Source: SFHK01 sp964554795 (GTDB lineage: Bacteria > Bacillota > Clostridia > Christensenellales > Aristaeellaceae). Taken from it: a stretch of DNA of 64,000 nucleotides. Below, in pieces: positions 43,428 to 52,811 of the stretch. The notes below the pieces were generated by a model, which saw only the letters and a program-made list of their open reading frames with translations, did not search any database and was not told the origin of the DNA. The position numbers were made by a program, and so were the translations under genes. Where the stretch lies: contig CAZKQB010000001.1 of the NCBI GenBank assembly GCA_964554795.1, positions 1 through 64,000 on the forward strand, given 5' to 3'. The stretch's first letter is position 1. The number at the start of each line of letters is the position of its first letter.

Positions 43428-45566
43428 ATGAGTTTGGTTCCAACAGGACCGGTCATTCGTCGCCGCATTGCCATGTGTATGGGTCTGTTCTTCCTATTGT
43501 TCATGGGGCTTTCTATACGTCTGTTCGTGCTGACGGTGATCGATTCGGAGGCACTGCAGGCAAAGGCGCAGTCCCAGTGGACGACCGAGGCGGTGATTCA
43601 GCCGCGGCGCGGGGCCATTCTTGACCGAAATGGCGAGGTGCTCGCCATGAGCGCAACGGCATACACGCTGTCGGTCAGTCCTCGCCAGGTAAAGAACGCA
43701 GAAACCTTGGCGCACCTACTGTCGCCGGTGATTGGTGTGGACGTGGAGACCATTCGAAAACGCGCGTCTGACACGACAAAGGGCGGCGTGACGCTGAAGC
43801 GCCAGTTGCCGTACGCTGCGACGCAGCAGCTAAAGCTGATGATGGCTGACGGTGCGCAGAGGAAGACGCACGAGCTCGACGGGCTGTATCTGGAGCAGGA
43901 CAGCAAACGGTATTACCCGTATGGCGCGTTCCTCACGCAGCTTCTAGGCCTTACAACGGTTGACGGCGTAGGGCAGGCTGGGCTGGAGCAGTCGCTGAAT
44001 AACTACCTGAGCGGGCGCAGCGGCCGCGTTGTGAAGGAAATCGACGGCAAGGGCCGGGCACTGAACATCTCATCGGGGGAATACGTGCAGGCGCTTGAGG
44101 GCGGCAGCGCCGTTTTGACGATCGATGCGACGATTCAGGGATATTGCGAGAAGGCTGCGCGGGAAGCTATGGAGGTAAATCAGGCTGAGAGCGTTCGGAT
44201 TCTGGCGATGAATCCTCAGACCGGCGAGATTTTGGCTATGGTAAACAAGCCGGACTACGACCCGAATGATCCGCCGCGCGATGACATTCAGACGCTCACG
44301 GAGCGGATGCGCAACCGGCTGATTACCGATGCATATGAGCCAGGCTCCACGTTTAAGATGATTACCATGTCGGCGGCGCTGGAGGAGAAGCTCACCAATC
44401 GCAGCGAGTGGTTCTATTGCTCGGGCAGCGTGTATGTGGAGGGCGGACGCATTAAGTGCTGGGGCCGGCCGCATGGTTCCGAATCGCTGACGCAGGCGCT
44501 GGAAAACTCCTGTAACCCGGTCTTTGTCGAGCTGGGTCTGCGGCTTGGAACGGAGAAATTCTACAAGTATCTGAATGCCTTCGGCTTCGGTCAGAAGACG
44601 GGTGTAGATATTCCCGGCGAGGGAAACGGCATCGTGATTGGGGAGAATGCTGTCAAGCGCGTAGATATTGCACGCATTGGCTTCGGTCAGTCGATTGCCG
44701 TTACACCGGTTCAACTGCTGACGGCGGCCTGCGCCGTGGTGAACGGCGGAAAGCTGTTGACGCCGTATGTGGTGAAGGAGATTCGCGATTCCGAGGGCAA
44801 CGTGATCGAGCGTGGCGAGCCGGTTGTGCGCGCAACGCCGATTTCGGAGAGCACGTCGAACATCATGCGCGAGATGCTGGAAAGCGTTGTGAAAAACGGC
44901 GGCGGCAAAAACGCGTATATCGATGGGTATCATATTGGCGGGAAGACGGGCACAGCGCAGGTGTATATCGACGGAGTGGTTTCCAGCGATACGCACATTG
45001 GTTCCTTTATCGGCTTCGCGCCAATGGATGAGCCGCAAATTGCGCTGATGGTAATTATTGATCGCGCTGAACGACGGCCCGACTATGGGTCTACGACGGC
45101 CGCGCCCTTTGCGAGGGATATTCTTTTGCAGACGCTCGCCTATATGAAGGTTCCGAGAGAAAAGGCGGCGGGTGCAGACGAAACCGTGACAGTGCCGAAT
45201 GTCTCGGGCGACACGCTGAATCAGGCGATTAAAACCCTGAAAGCCGAGGGACTCGGCTATGTGCTTAGCGGCGCAGGGGCAAGAGTGCGGGATCAGCTGC
45301 CTGAGCCGGGCACCGAAATGACGAAGGGCTCCATCGTTATGCTGTACATGGATGGCGACACAGAGGTGGACGCCGATGCATGGATTGAGGTACCCGATGT
45401 AAAGGGAAGGTCTGTGATGGAGGTTAACCAGCTGTTGGTTTCCTGCGGGCTGAAGCTGAAGCTTTCCGGCAGCGGAATTGCCTGTGCGCAGTCGCCAGAG
45501 GCGGGGGAATACGTATTCCCGGATGCGGTGATAGACGTTACGTTCGCATTCCCGGGAGAAGAATAA
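43428..45566 (+). CDS. Class B penicillin-binding protein with PASTA repeats (PBP2B/SpoVD type)
   Basis: 712 aa transpeptidase that cross-links septal or spore peptidoglycan. A membrane anchor (MCMGLFFLLFMGLSIRLFVLTV) is followed by a dimerisation domain (RRGAILDRNGEVLAM) and the transpeptidase domain: SxxK STFK at 307-310, SCN at 361-363 and KTGT at 506-509. Two C-terminal PASTA domains start at VTVPNVSGDT and IEVPDVKGRS. ATG 43428 is almost touching GGGGAGGG, so a TTG at 43434 may be the real start. Whether it is vegetative (PbpB) or sporulation-specific (SpoVD) is not decided by sequence. Confidence 0.9.
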   Translation: MSLVPTGPVIRRRIAMCMGLFFLLFMGLSIRLFVLTVIDSEALQAKAQSQWTTEAVIQPRRGAILDRNGEVLAMSATAYTLSVSPRQVKNAETLAHLLSPVIGVDVETIRKRASDTTKGGVTLKRQLPYAATQQLKLMMADGAQRKTHELDGLYLEQDSKRYYPYGAFLTQLLGLTTVDGVGQAGLEQSLNNYLSGRSGRVVKEIDGKGRALNISSGEYVQALEGGSAVLTIDATIQGYCEKAAREAMEVNQAESVRILAMNPQTGEILAMVNKPDYDPNDPPRDDIQTLTERMRNRLITDAYEPGSTFKMITMSAALEEKLTNRSEWFYCSGSVYVEGGRIKCWGRPHGSESLTQALENSCNPVFVELGLRLGTEKFYKYLNAFGFGQKTGVDIPGEGNGIVIGENAVKRVDIARIGFGQSIAVTPVQLLTAACAVVNGGKLLTPYVVKEIRDSEGNVIERGEPVVRATPISESTSNIMREMLESVVKNGGGKNAYIDGYHIGGKTGTAQVYIDGVVSSDTHIGSFIGFAPMDEPQIALMVIIDRAERRPDYGSTTAAPFARDILLQTLAYMKVPREKAAGADETVTVPNVSGDTLNQAIKTLKAEGLGYVLSGAGARVRDQLPEPGTEMTKGSIVMLYMDGDTEVDADAWIEVPDVKGRSVMEVNQLLVSCGLKLKLSGSGIACAQSPEAGEYVFPDAVIDVTFAFPGEE

Positions 45567-45594
45567 GACACGAGGTTTGGAGGCCGATCGTTCC

Positions 45595-47049
45595 ATGAGG
45601 ATTCAAGAACTGCTGAGGGATCTTCCGATTGCGTATCGCTTGATCGGAGACGAAAACAGGGAGGTTCAATCGCTGTGCACCGACTCCAGAAAAATAGAAC
45701 CCGGCTGCCTGTTCTTCTGCATCCCGGGCATGCATTTCGATGCGCATAACTGCGCGCCGGAGGCTGTTTCCCGCGGTGCGGCGGCGCTGGTGGTGGAAAG
45801 AGAGCTGTCGGTTGACTGCCCGCAGATTCTCGTGGAGAACGTCCGGCTTGCCATGAGCTATCTTGCGTCGGCGTTTTACGGGAACCCGGCGAGATTGCTG
45901 AAGATCATTGGCATCACCGGCACAAAGGGAAAGACGACCACGAGCTTTCTTCTGAAGGCGATTCTGGAGAAGGCAGGATACAGGGTGGGGCTGATCGGCA
46001 CGGTGTGCACGTTGATCGGCGATACCGAGTATGCCGCCGGGAAGACGACGCCGGACCCGGTGGAGTTTCAGCAAATGTTGAAGCAGATGAAGGATGCGGG
46101 GCTGGATTTCGTGGTGATGGAGGTTTCCGCGCATGCATTGGCCATGCATCGCGTGGCAGGAATTCGCTTTGCTGCCGCGGGCTTTACCAACCTTTCCCGC
46201 GACCATCTGGATTATTTCGGTACGATGGAGGAGTATCTGAAGGCAAAGCTGGAGATACTTCCGATGGCCGAGCGGAATACCGTGAACGCGGACGACGAGC
46301 GCGTAGCCGAAGCGGTGGATGCAATGAAGGTTGCCTATGTACGCACTGGCATTCGTGAGCGAGCTGACGTATACGCGCGCGAGATTGAATTCACCGAAAA
46401 TGGCCTGAGCTTCCGGCTGTGCTTCCACAACCGCGCAGCTGCGATTGTGCATATGGCGATGACGGGCATTTTCAACGTGTACAACGCTCTGATGGCGGCG
46501 TCGCTGGCTGATCAGGTTGGAGTGGACGTTAACGCGATTCGAGAGGGCCTGGAAACGGTCAAGTCCGTGCCGGGACGCATTGAGCTTTTGGATACGCACA
46601 CGCCATATCGCGTGATACTGGATTACGCGCACGCGCCGGACGCACTGGAGAACATCCTGACGACCGTACGCGAGACGACAAAGGGACGCGTGATCGTGCT
46701 GTTCGGCTGCGGCGGCGGGCGCGACCACAGTAAGCGCCCCATTATGGGCGAAATCGGAGGTAAGCTGGCGGACGTCAGCATCATTACGTCCGACAATCCG
46801 CGCGACGAGGAACCAATGGCAATCATTGAAGCGATTGTAGAAGGAATTCAGTCAACCAATGGCGAATATGTAGTGATTGAGAATCGCCGGGAGGCCATAC
46901 GATACGCTCTGAGCATGGCAAAGAAAAACGACTGCGTCGTGCTGGCTGGAAAGGGTCACGAGACCTATCAGGAGATTCGGGGCGAGAAGCATCCGTTTGA
47001 TGAAAAGATCATCGTCCAGGAGCTTCTGGAAGAAATGGCAGGCGTGTAA
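45595..47049 (+). CDS. murE: UDP-N-acetylmuramoyl-tripeptide synthetase MurE
   Basis: Adds the third stem amino acid to UDP-MurNAc-L-Ala-D-Glu. 484 aa. ATP site GITGTKGKTTTSFLLK, a middle domain with ANHLDYF-like SRDHLDYFGTMEEYLKAK, and the C-terminal DNPRDEEP motif, which is the signature for meso-diaminopimelate-adding enzymes. The start at 45595 follows GGAGG at 45579-45583. murF, normally next, is absent and mraY follows 18 bases on. Confidence 0.95.
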   Translation: MRIQELLRDLPIAYRLIGDENREVQSLCTDSRKIEPGCLFFCIPGMHFDAHNCAPEAVSRGAAALVVERELSVDCPQILVENVRLAMSYLASAFYGNPARLLKIIGITGTKGKTTTSFLLKAILEKAGYRVGLIGTVCTLIGDTEYAAGKTTPDPVEFQQMLKQMKDAGLDFVVMEVSAHALAMHRVAGIRFAAAGFTNLSRDHLDYFGTMEEYLKAKLEILPMAERNTVNADDERVAEAVDAMKVAYVRTGIRERADVYAREIEFTENGLSFRLCFHNRAAAIVHMAMTGIFNVYNALMAASLADQVGVDVNAIREGLETVKSVPGRIELLDTHTPYRVILDYAHAPDALENILTTVRETTKGRVIVLFGCGGGRDHSKRPIMGEIGGKLADVSIITSDNPRDEEPMAIIEAIVEGIQSTNGEYVVIENRREAIRYALSMAKKNDCVVLAGKGHETYQEIRGEKHPFDEKIIVQELLEEMAGV

Positions 47050-47067
47050 TAACGGAGGAAACGGAAG

Positions 47068-48069
47068 ATGCAGAGGTTGATTTTTGCGGTGCTTGCGTCG
47101 TTCGTCGCAGCGATGCTGGTGGGCCCGATTTTGATCCCGTGGCTGAAGAAGCTGAGGGTGGGGCAAACGATTAACGATTTTGGCCCCCGCTCGCACATGC
47201 GTAAGCAGGGAACGGTGACGATGGGCGGCCTAATTTTCATTCCGTCGGCGATCGTCTGCGCGGTTCTTTTTTCCGTAAAGGGACAGACTCCCAAGCATGA
47301 CCTTTGGTTTCTAATTGTCACGATGCTGCTGTTTTCGGCAATCGGCTTTCTGGATGACTACATCAAGGTGGTCAAGAGGCGTTCGGAGGGTCTTACGCCG
47401 AAGCAGAAGCTGCTGCCGCAGATTGTGCTCGGCATTGCTATTGCAGTGTTCGCCTACAATAGCCCCTATATTGGTTCCAAACTGCACGTGCCGTTTTCGA
47501 GCCTTGAGTGGGATTTGGGCTGGTTCTACATTCCGTTTACGGCGTTCGTCATCGTCGCAATGGTGAATTCGTCGAACTTACTGGATGGTCTGGATGGCCT
47601 ATGCGCAGGCAACAGCATGATTGGTTTTGCCGCGCTGGCGCTAATTGTGCTGTCGCTGTCCGTTCTGCCGGATGGAGCAACGGACAACGATCTATTCAAC
47701 ACGGCGATTTTCTGCGCCTCACTCTGCGGCGCGCTTTTGGGTTTTCTGCGGTTTAATACGCATCCGGCAACCGTGTTCATGGGCGATGTGGGATCGTTTG
47801 CAATCGGCGGAGCTATGGTGGCGGTTGCCATTGTGACCCAGCAGATGCTGATTCTTCCCATCATCGCGTTCACAATGATGCTTGCGACGCTGTCGGATTT
47901 GATTCAGTTTGCGTATTTCCGCATTTCGCACGGCAAGCGCGTGTTCCGTATGGCACCGCTTCAGCATCACTTTGAACTGAGCGGGATTCCCGAAACGCGC
48001 ATTGTCGCCATGTATGACATTGTGACTGCGATGATGTGCCTAATCGCGCTGAGTGGCTTTGTCAGCTGA
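47068..48069 (+). CDS. mraY: Phospho-N-acetylmuramoyl-pentapeptide-transferase MraY
   Basis: Makes lipid I at the inner membrane face from UDP-MurNAc-pentapeptide and undecaprenyl phosphate. 333 aa with ten or so membrane segments. Conserved loops are GPRSHMRKQGTVTMGGLIF, GFLDDYIKVVKRRSEGL, NSSNLLDGLDGLCAGNS, VFMGDVGSFAIGG and LQHHFELSGIPETRI. AACGGAGG precedes the ATG. Confidence 0.96.
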   Translation: MQRLIFAVLASFVAAMLVGPILIPWLKKLRVGQTINDFGPRSHMRKQGTVTMGGLIFIPSAIVCAVLFSVKGQTPKHDLWFLIVTMLLFSAIGFLDDYIKVVKRRSEGLTPKQKLLPQIVLGIAIAVFAYNSPYIGSKLHVPFSSLEWDLGWFYIPFTAFVIVAMVNSSNLLDGLDGLCAGNSMIGFAALALIVLSLSVLPDGATDNDLFNTAIFCASLCGALLGFLRFNTHPATVFMGDVGSFAIGGAMVAVAIVTQQMLILPIIAFTMMLATLSDLIQFAYFRISHGKRVFRMAPLQHHFELSGIPETRIVAMYDIVTAMMCLIALSGFVS

Positions 48070-48094
48070 TCGGACGGCATAGGGAGGGGTTCGC

Positions 48095-49456
48095 ATGATT
48101 GGAAAGCATGTGCTCGTTTGGGGCATGGCGAGATCCGGCATCGCGGCGGCGAAGCTGCTGAACGATGCGGGGGCGTATGTGCGCGTGAACGATTTGAAGA
48201 CGGCGGAGGCGCTGGGCGATTCAATGGCTCCGCTGAAGCTGGAGGGCATCGAATGGCGTCTTGGCGAGCCGGTGGAAGGGTGCATGGGAGGCGTGGATGC
48301 GATGGTTATCAGTCCCGGTATTCCGGCAGAGCATCCGGCGGTGGCATTGGCGCGTTCGAAGGGGATTGAGGTGATCGGCGAGGTCGAGCTGGCGTACCGA
48401 CTGGGACGCGGCAATGTGGTTGCCGTAACGGGAACCAACGGTAAGACGACCACTACGACGCTTTTGGGCGAGGTGTTCAAAAACGCCGGGCGCATCAGCT
48501 ATGTGGTCGGCAACATCGGAGATCCGTACAGCGCGTATGCTTCGCAGATGAAGGACGACGATATGGTCGTATGCGAGCTTTCGTCATTTCAGCTTGAAAC
48601 GGTGGATACGTTCCGGCCGAGGATTTCTCTGATTCTGAATCTGACGGAGGATCACCTGAATCGTCACCACACGATGGAAAACTATGCGGCCGTGAAGGAG
48701 CGCGTATTCATGAACCAACGCGGAGATGACTGCGTGGTGCTGAACTACGACGATCCGATCACGCGAGGCATGGCTGCGCACGTGGAGTGCCGGGTAGTTT
48801 GGTTTTCACGCACGCAGGTGCCGTCGGAGGGCGCGTTTGTGAAGGATGGGCTGATTGTGTTTGGAAAGAGCGATGCGCCCATGCCTGTGTGCAGGGTTGA
48901 GGATGTGTACATTCCCGGCCCGCACAACTTGGAAAACGCGCTGGCGGCGACGGCTGCGGCTATTTGTGCCGGCGTGCCTGCGCCGGTTGTGCGGCATACG
49001 CTGCGAACTTTCCGCGGCGTGGAGCACAGAATCGAAAGCGTTCGCGTTATGGATGGCGTAAGGTATATCAACGATTCCAAGGGCACGAATCCGGATTCCA
49101 CGATCAAGGCAGTGGAAACGATGAAGAATCCCACGGTGATCATCCTCGGCGGGTCCGAGAAAAATTCCGATTTTGGGAAAATGTGCGATGTCATCTGCCA
49201 AAATCCGATTACATACGCAGTGCTGATCGGAAAGACTGGCGAGCGGATCGGAGAGGCGCTGAAGGCGCACGGCTTCACGGCGTTTGAATATGCCGGATAT
49301 GACTTCGAACAGGCGATTCGCATTGCGCGTGCACATGCGGTTGCGGGAGGCAACGTGTTGCTGTCTCCGGCCTGCGCGAGCTTTGATATGTTTTCCGACT
49401 ACGAGGCGCGCGGACGAGAGTTCAAGCGCATCGTAAACGAACTGAAGGAAACTTGA
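48095..49456 (+). CDS. murD: UDP-N-acetylmuramoylalanine-D-glutamate ligase MurD
   Basis: Adds D-glutamate to UDP-MurNAc-L-Ala. 453 aa. N-terminal Rossmann-like VWGMARSGIAAAKLL, ATP loop VAVTGTNGKTTTTTLLGEV, LNLTEDHLNRHHTMENY and C-terminal INDSKGTNPDSTIKAV and LLSPACASFDMFSDYEARG are family landmarks. AGGGAGGGG precedes the ATG. Its stop overlaps the ftsW start. Confidence 0.96.
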   Translation: MIGKHVLVWGMARSGIAAAKLLNDAGAYVRVNDLKTAEALGDSMAPLKLEGIEWRLGEPVEGCMGGVDAMVISPGIPAEHPAVALARSKGIEVIGEVELAYRLGRGNVVAVTGTNGKTTTTTLLGEVFKNAGRISYVVGNIGDPYSAYASQMKDDDMVVCELSSFQLETVDTFRPRISLILNLTEDHLNRHHTMENYAAVKERVFMNQRGDDCVVLNYDDPITRGMAAHVECRVVWFSRTQVPSEGAFVKDGLIVFGKSDAPMPVCRVEDVYIPGPHNLENALAATAAAICAGVPAPVVRHTLRTFRGVEHRIESVRVMDGVRYINDSKGTNPDSTIKAVETMKNPTVIILGGSEKNSDFGKMCDVICQNPITYAVLIGKTGERIGEALKAHGFTAFEYAGYDFEQAIRIARAHAVAGGNVLLSPACASFDMFSDYEARGREFKRIVNELKET

Positions 49457-50610
49457 CCGAACTCCGCTTACGCGGGGCTATGGAAAAAGGCGCGCCGCTG
49501 CTCCGGGAGGTTCGCGGTAAGCGTGCGGAGAAGGGTATATGGATTCCGTTCCTCCTGCTGCTGGGAAACGGGCTTGTGGCGTTGTATGCGGCAAGCTATT
49601 ACAATGCCCAGGACAAGGGCAGCCCGCTTTCGGAGGTCATAAGCCAGTTGATGGGCGTGGGCGTTGGAGCATTTCTGATGGCTGCGGTATGGAAACTGGA
49701 TTACCGGACGCTGTCAAACCCGGTGATCAGCGGCGCGTTTGTGGTAGTTAGTCTGCTGTTGTTAGGAATGGTGGCGATTCCGGGCGTTGGCGTGTATTTG
49801 AATGGTTCGCGTCGATGGCTCAGATTGGGGTCGATTTCGTTTCAGCCGTCTGAATTGGCAAAGTATTCAATGGTGCTGTTTATGGCGCGGGCGCTTTCGT
49901 CTCCGTCGCGGAACATCCGAGACTTCTGGCATGGACTTGTACCACTGTTCATTATCCCCGGTGTGATGTTTGCGTTGGTGCTTTTGCAGCCAAACCTGTC
50001 CACAGCGGGATCGATTGTGATCGTTGCGGCGGTGATGACGATGCTTGCGGGCGCGAGGTTCAGTCATCTGGGGCTGATTGGGGCGGCAGGGCTTTGCGTG
50101 GGTGCATACTATGCTTTCAGCGAGCCTTATCGCAGGGCACGTATGATTTCGTTTGTTGATCCGTTCCGTTATCTTTCCAACGAGGGCTATCAGCTGGCGC
50201 AGTCGCTGATGGCGTTTGGAAGTGGCGGACTGTTCGGGATGGGACTTGGACGAGGACGGCAGAAGTATTCTTTCCTTCCGTACCCGGAAAGTGATTTTAT
50301 CTTTGCGGTTATCGGAGAGGATATGGGCTTCTTTGGATGTGTATGGATTCTGACGCTGTTTGCTGCGTTTCTGTTTTTTGCGTTGCGAACGGCGATTCAC
50401 TGCAAGGATCGGTTCGGCAGTTTACTGGCCGGAGGCATTGCGTGTATGATCGGCGTACAGACGGTTCTGAATGTGGCGGTCGTGACCGGCGTCATGCCGA
50501 CGACGGGCTTGCCACTGCCGCTGTTTTCGGCGGGCGGTACATCCGTGGCGATTGTAATGGGTGCCGTTGGGCTGATTCTGAACATATCCTCGGAAACGAA
50601 CGCCGCATAG
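49453..50610 (+). CDS. ftsW: FtsW/RodA/SpoVE-family peptidoglycan glycosyltransferase
   Basis: SEDS-family polymerase of lipid II at the septum. About 385 aa with ten membrane segments. Typical blocks are SRRWLRLGSISFQPSELAKYSMV, VLLQPNLSTAGSIVI, SNEGYQLAQSLMAFGSGGLFGMGLGRGRQK, LPYPESDFIFAVIGEDMG and MPTTGLPLPLFSAGGTS. The TTG at 49453 overlaps the murD stop; an ATG at 49480 is an alternative start, and neither has a strong ribosome site. murG, often next, is not here. Confidence 0.92.
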   Translation: MTELRLRGAMEKGAPLLREVRGKRAEKGIWIPFLLLLGNGLVALYAASYYNAQDKGSPLSEVISQLMGVGVGAFLMAAVWKLDYRTLSNPVISGAFVVVSLLLLGMVAIPGVGVYLNGSRRWLRLGSISFQPSELAKYSMVLFMARALSSPSRNIRDFWHGLVPLFIIPGVMFALVLLQPNLSTAGSIVIVAAVMTMLAGARFSHLGLIGAAGLCVGAYYAFSEPYRRARMISFVDPFRYLSNEGYQLAQSLMAFGSGGLFGMGLGRGRQKYSFLPYPESDFIFAVIGEDMGFFGCVWILTLFAAFLFFALRTAIHCKDRFGSLLAGGIACMIGVQTVLNVAVVTGVMPTTGLPLPLFSAGGTSVAIVMGAVGLILNISSETNAA

Positions 50611-50652
50611 AAAGGCGATTACCTGCGAAAACTGGGAAACGGAGAGAAGAGC

Positions 50653-51435
50653 ATGGCGAATAGGGGAAGGAAGATGTCTCGAAATTCGAGGCCGAGAGTA
50701 TGGTTTCTGTTGATTTTGAGCCTTGTACTCCTTTTTGTGCTCACCGGCAGGCAAAATGTACTGAAGGAAGTGCGCGTCGTACGGGAGGGCGAGGGCGGCG
50801 TTGCGTACATCTCAGACGAAGAGATTATTCGCGCTTCCGGTCTGAAAATGGGCGCGTCCATCGACGCTGTAGACGAGATGCTCGAGACGGTGGAGCGTGG
50901 TGTAAACGACGTTGGATATGTGTCCTTTGTGAGCCTTGAGCACTCCGGCCCAAAGAGTGTGACGTTGACCGTTAAAAATCGCGTTCCGTGCGCGGTGATT
51001 TCCTCGGCGGGCATGTATACGCTGATCGATACCGAGGGATACGTAATGGCGCGGCTCAGTGAGCTGCCGACCTATGAGGTTTTAAACGTCAAGGGCGCGG
51101 AGCTGACGGAAATGCTGCTGGGACGGCAGGCAGCGACTAGGCGCCCGTCGCAATTCAGAGATATTCTGAAGATTACTCGCGCCATAAACAGCTGCGACGC
51201 CATGAGCCTGATTTCAGATCTTGTGATCGATAACAACGAATACCGGCTGATCACTCGACCCGGCTTGCTGGTAAAGTTTTACATCGATGACGATCTGGTC
51301 GAGATGATCGGCATTGTGCGGGCGTTCCTGAACGAGGGAATGACGTCGGGTGAAGTGATTATTTCAGCGGGTCAGGCAGCGTATCTGCCGCGGGAAGGAG
51401 GCTACAACGATGCCAATACCCAACCCGGAATGTAA
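50653..51435 (+). CDS. ftsQ: FtsQ/DivIB-type division protein
   Basis: 260 aa bitopic membrane protein. A short basic cytoplasmic part and one helix (VWFLLILSLVLLFVLTG) are followed by an extracytoplasmic POTRA-like domain (VAYISDEEIIRASGLKMGASI) and the FtsQ beta domain (PCAVISSAGMYTLIDTEGYVMAR). GGAGAGAAG precedes the ATG. The C-terminal tail is short and polar. Acts as scaffold between FtsL/DivIC and the septal synthases. Confidence 0.88.
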   Translation: MANRGRKMSRNSRPRVWFLLILSLVLLFVLTGRQNVLKEVRVVREGEGGVAYISDEEIIRASGLKMGASIDAVDEMLETVERGVNDVGYVSFVSLEHSGPKSVTLTVKNRVPCAVISSAGMYTLIDTEGYVMARLSELPTYEVLNVKGAELTEMLLGRQAATRRPSQFRDILKITRAINSCDAMSLISDLVIDNNEYRLITRPGLLVKFYIDDDLVEMIGIVRAFLNEGMTSGEVIISAGQAAYLPREGGYNDANTQPGM

Positions 51436-51482
51436 AAGTGTAATAAAATTGAATTATAACTGAAATATTCACCAAAAAAGTG

Positions 51483-51512
51483 TTTACAGGCGACCGGTTT
51501 ATCCTGTATAAT
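51483..51512 (+). promoter_or_regulatory. Promoter upstream of ftsA
   Basis: TTTACA at 51483-51488, an 18-base spacer and TATAAT at 51507-51512. It lies in the 138-base gap after ftsQ and would give ftsAZ expression independent of the mraZ promoter. Confidence 0.7.
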
Positions 51513-51573
51513 AAGGGTACAGATGATAAGGCGTAGGGAAGATACTCGTGAACGAGGCGGGAGATAGAGCAAG

Positions 51574-52779
51574 ATGAGAACGCAGGTAGCAGCTATCGAG
51601 TTTGGCACCTCGAAGATCGTTACTGTGATTGCGGAGAACGGCGGCTTTAACCGGTGCGACATCATTGGAAGCGGCACCGTACCATACGATGGGTATCAGG
51701 GCGGCGATTGGGTGACGCCGAACCGGCTGGCCCAGGCGGTGTACAATTCCATCAGCGCGGCGGAGAAGGACGCTGGCACCAAAATCAAGGACATTTATAT
51801 CGGTGTGCCGTGCGAATATATACACGTCAAGCATACGGAGGCCACGGTTCCGATTCGCGGAGAGCGGGGTCGCGTTAGCGAGGAGGACATTGACGAAGTT
51901 CAGGACATGGCAGCAAACGTGTTCCGTTTTGATCGGCACGGCGGCAACGTAATTCATCGTTCGCCGGCGTGGTTTTCCATTGATAATGGAAAGCGCACGA
52001 TGATGCCGCTGAATCTGCAGGGGCAGAATTTGACGGCCTGCGTTTCATTCATCGTAGCAGATCAGGTTTTCCTTGACGATATGCGTTCGCTGATGGATTC
52101 TATGGGCGTGGGAATAAATGGTTTTCTGTCGTCTTCATTCGGTGAGCAATTGTTGCTCACGTCGATTGAGGATCGCGAGAAGCCGTGCATTTTTGTAAAC
52201 GTGGGCTTCATGAACACCGAGGTGAGCGTCTGTGAGGGCGACGCAATGGTGTATCATGCGGTTCTGCCAATGGGCGGCGCGCATCTGACGGAGGATTTGG
52301 CGCAGGCAATGGAGATTCGCGGCGACGAGGCTGAACAGCTCAAACGCTGCTTCGTGCTGGGCACGGATCGCTTTGATCTGGTAAATCCACCGGAATTTTA
52401 CGATGAAAGCGGCAGGAGATTGGATTATAAAGCCGAATTCGTGAAAGAATGCATGAAAACGGGCGTGGATGAGCTTTGCGGCATGATCCAGATGACGATT
52501 GACGATGCAGGAGACGCCGTGCTGCCTCGATCGCAGGTATATCTGACAGGTGGTGGGCTTGCGCTTATTCGCGGCGGACGTGAATATCTGGCCGGGAAGC
52601 TGAAGCGGCCGGTAAAGGTGCCTGCGGCTAAGGCGGTAAAGTTAAACAGCCCCGTGTACTCCAGCGTAATGGGACTGGTCGATCTGGTTTTTGATTCGAT
52701 TGAGCAGCGCTCGCCGGAGCAGGATACGCTGCCGAACCGTCTAGCGGATGGCTTGCGCGGCTTGTTCAACAGGAGATAA
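51574..52779 (+). CDS. ftsA: Cell division protein FtsA
   Basis: 401 aa actin-like protein that tethers FtsZ to the membrane. The ATPase core has AAIEFGTSKIVTVIAE (phosphate 1), NVGFMNTEVSVCEG (phosphate 2) and LTGGGLALIRGGREYLAGKL (adenosine). The SHS2/1C insertion and a C-terminal amphipathic helix (LADGLRGLFNRR) for membrane binding are visible. The sequence is fairly diverged from Bacillus FtsA. The ATG at 51574 follows a weak GCGGGAG site. Confidence 0.9.
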   Translation: MRTQVAAIEFGTSKIVTVIAENGGFNRCDIIGSGTVPYDGYQGGDWVTPNRLAQAVYNSISAAEKDAGTKIKDIYIGVPCEYIHVKHTEATVPIRGERGRVSEEDIDEVQDMAANVFRFDRHGGNVIHRSPAWFSIDNGKRTMMPLNLQGQNLTACVSFIVADQVFLDDMRSLMDSMGVGINGFLSSSFGEQLLLTSIEDREKPCIFVNVGFMNTEVSVCEGDAMVYHAVLPMGGAHLTEDLAQAMEIRGDEAEQLKRCFVLGTDRFDLVNPPEFYDESGRRLDYKAEFVKECMKTGVDELCGMIQMTIDDAGDAVLPRSQVYLTGGGLALIRGGREYLAGKLKRPVKVPAAKAVKLNSPVYSSVMGLVDLVFDSIEQRSPEQDTLPNRLADGLRGLFNRR

Positions 52780-52811
52780 AGGATTACAATCAATAGCGAG
52801 GGGGATGCCTT

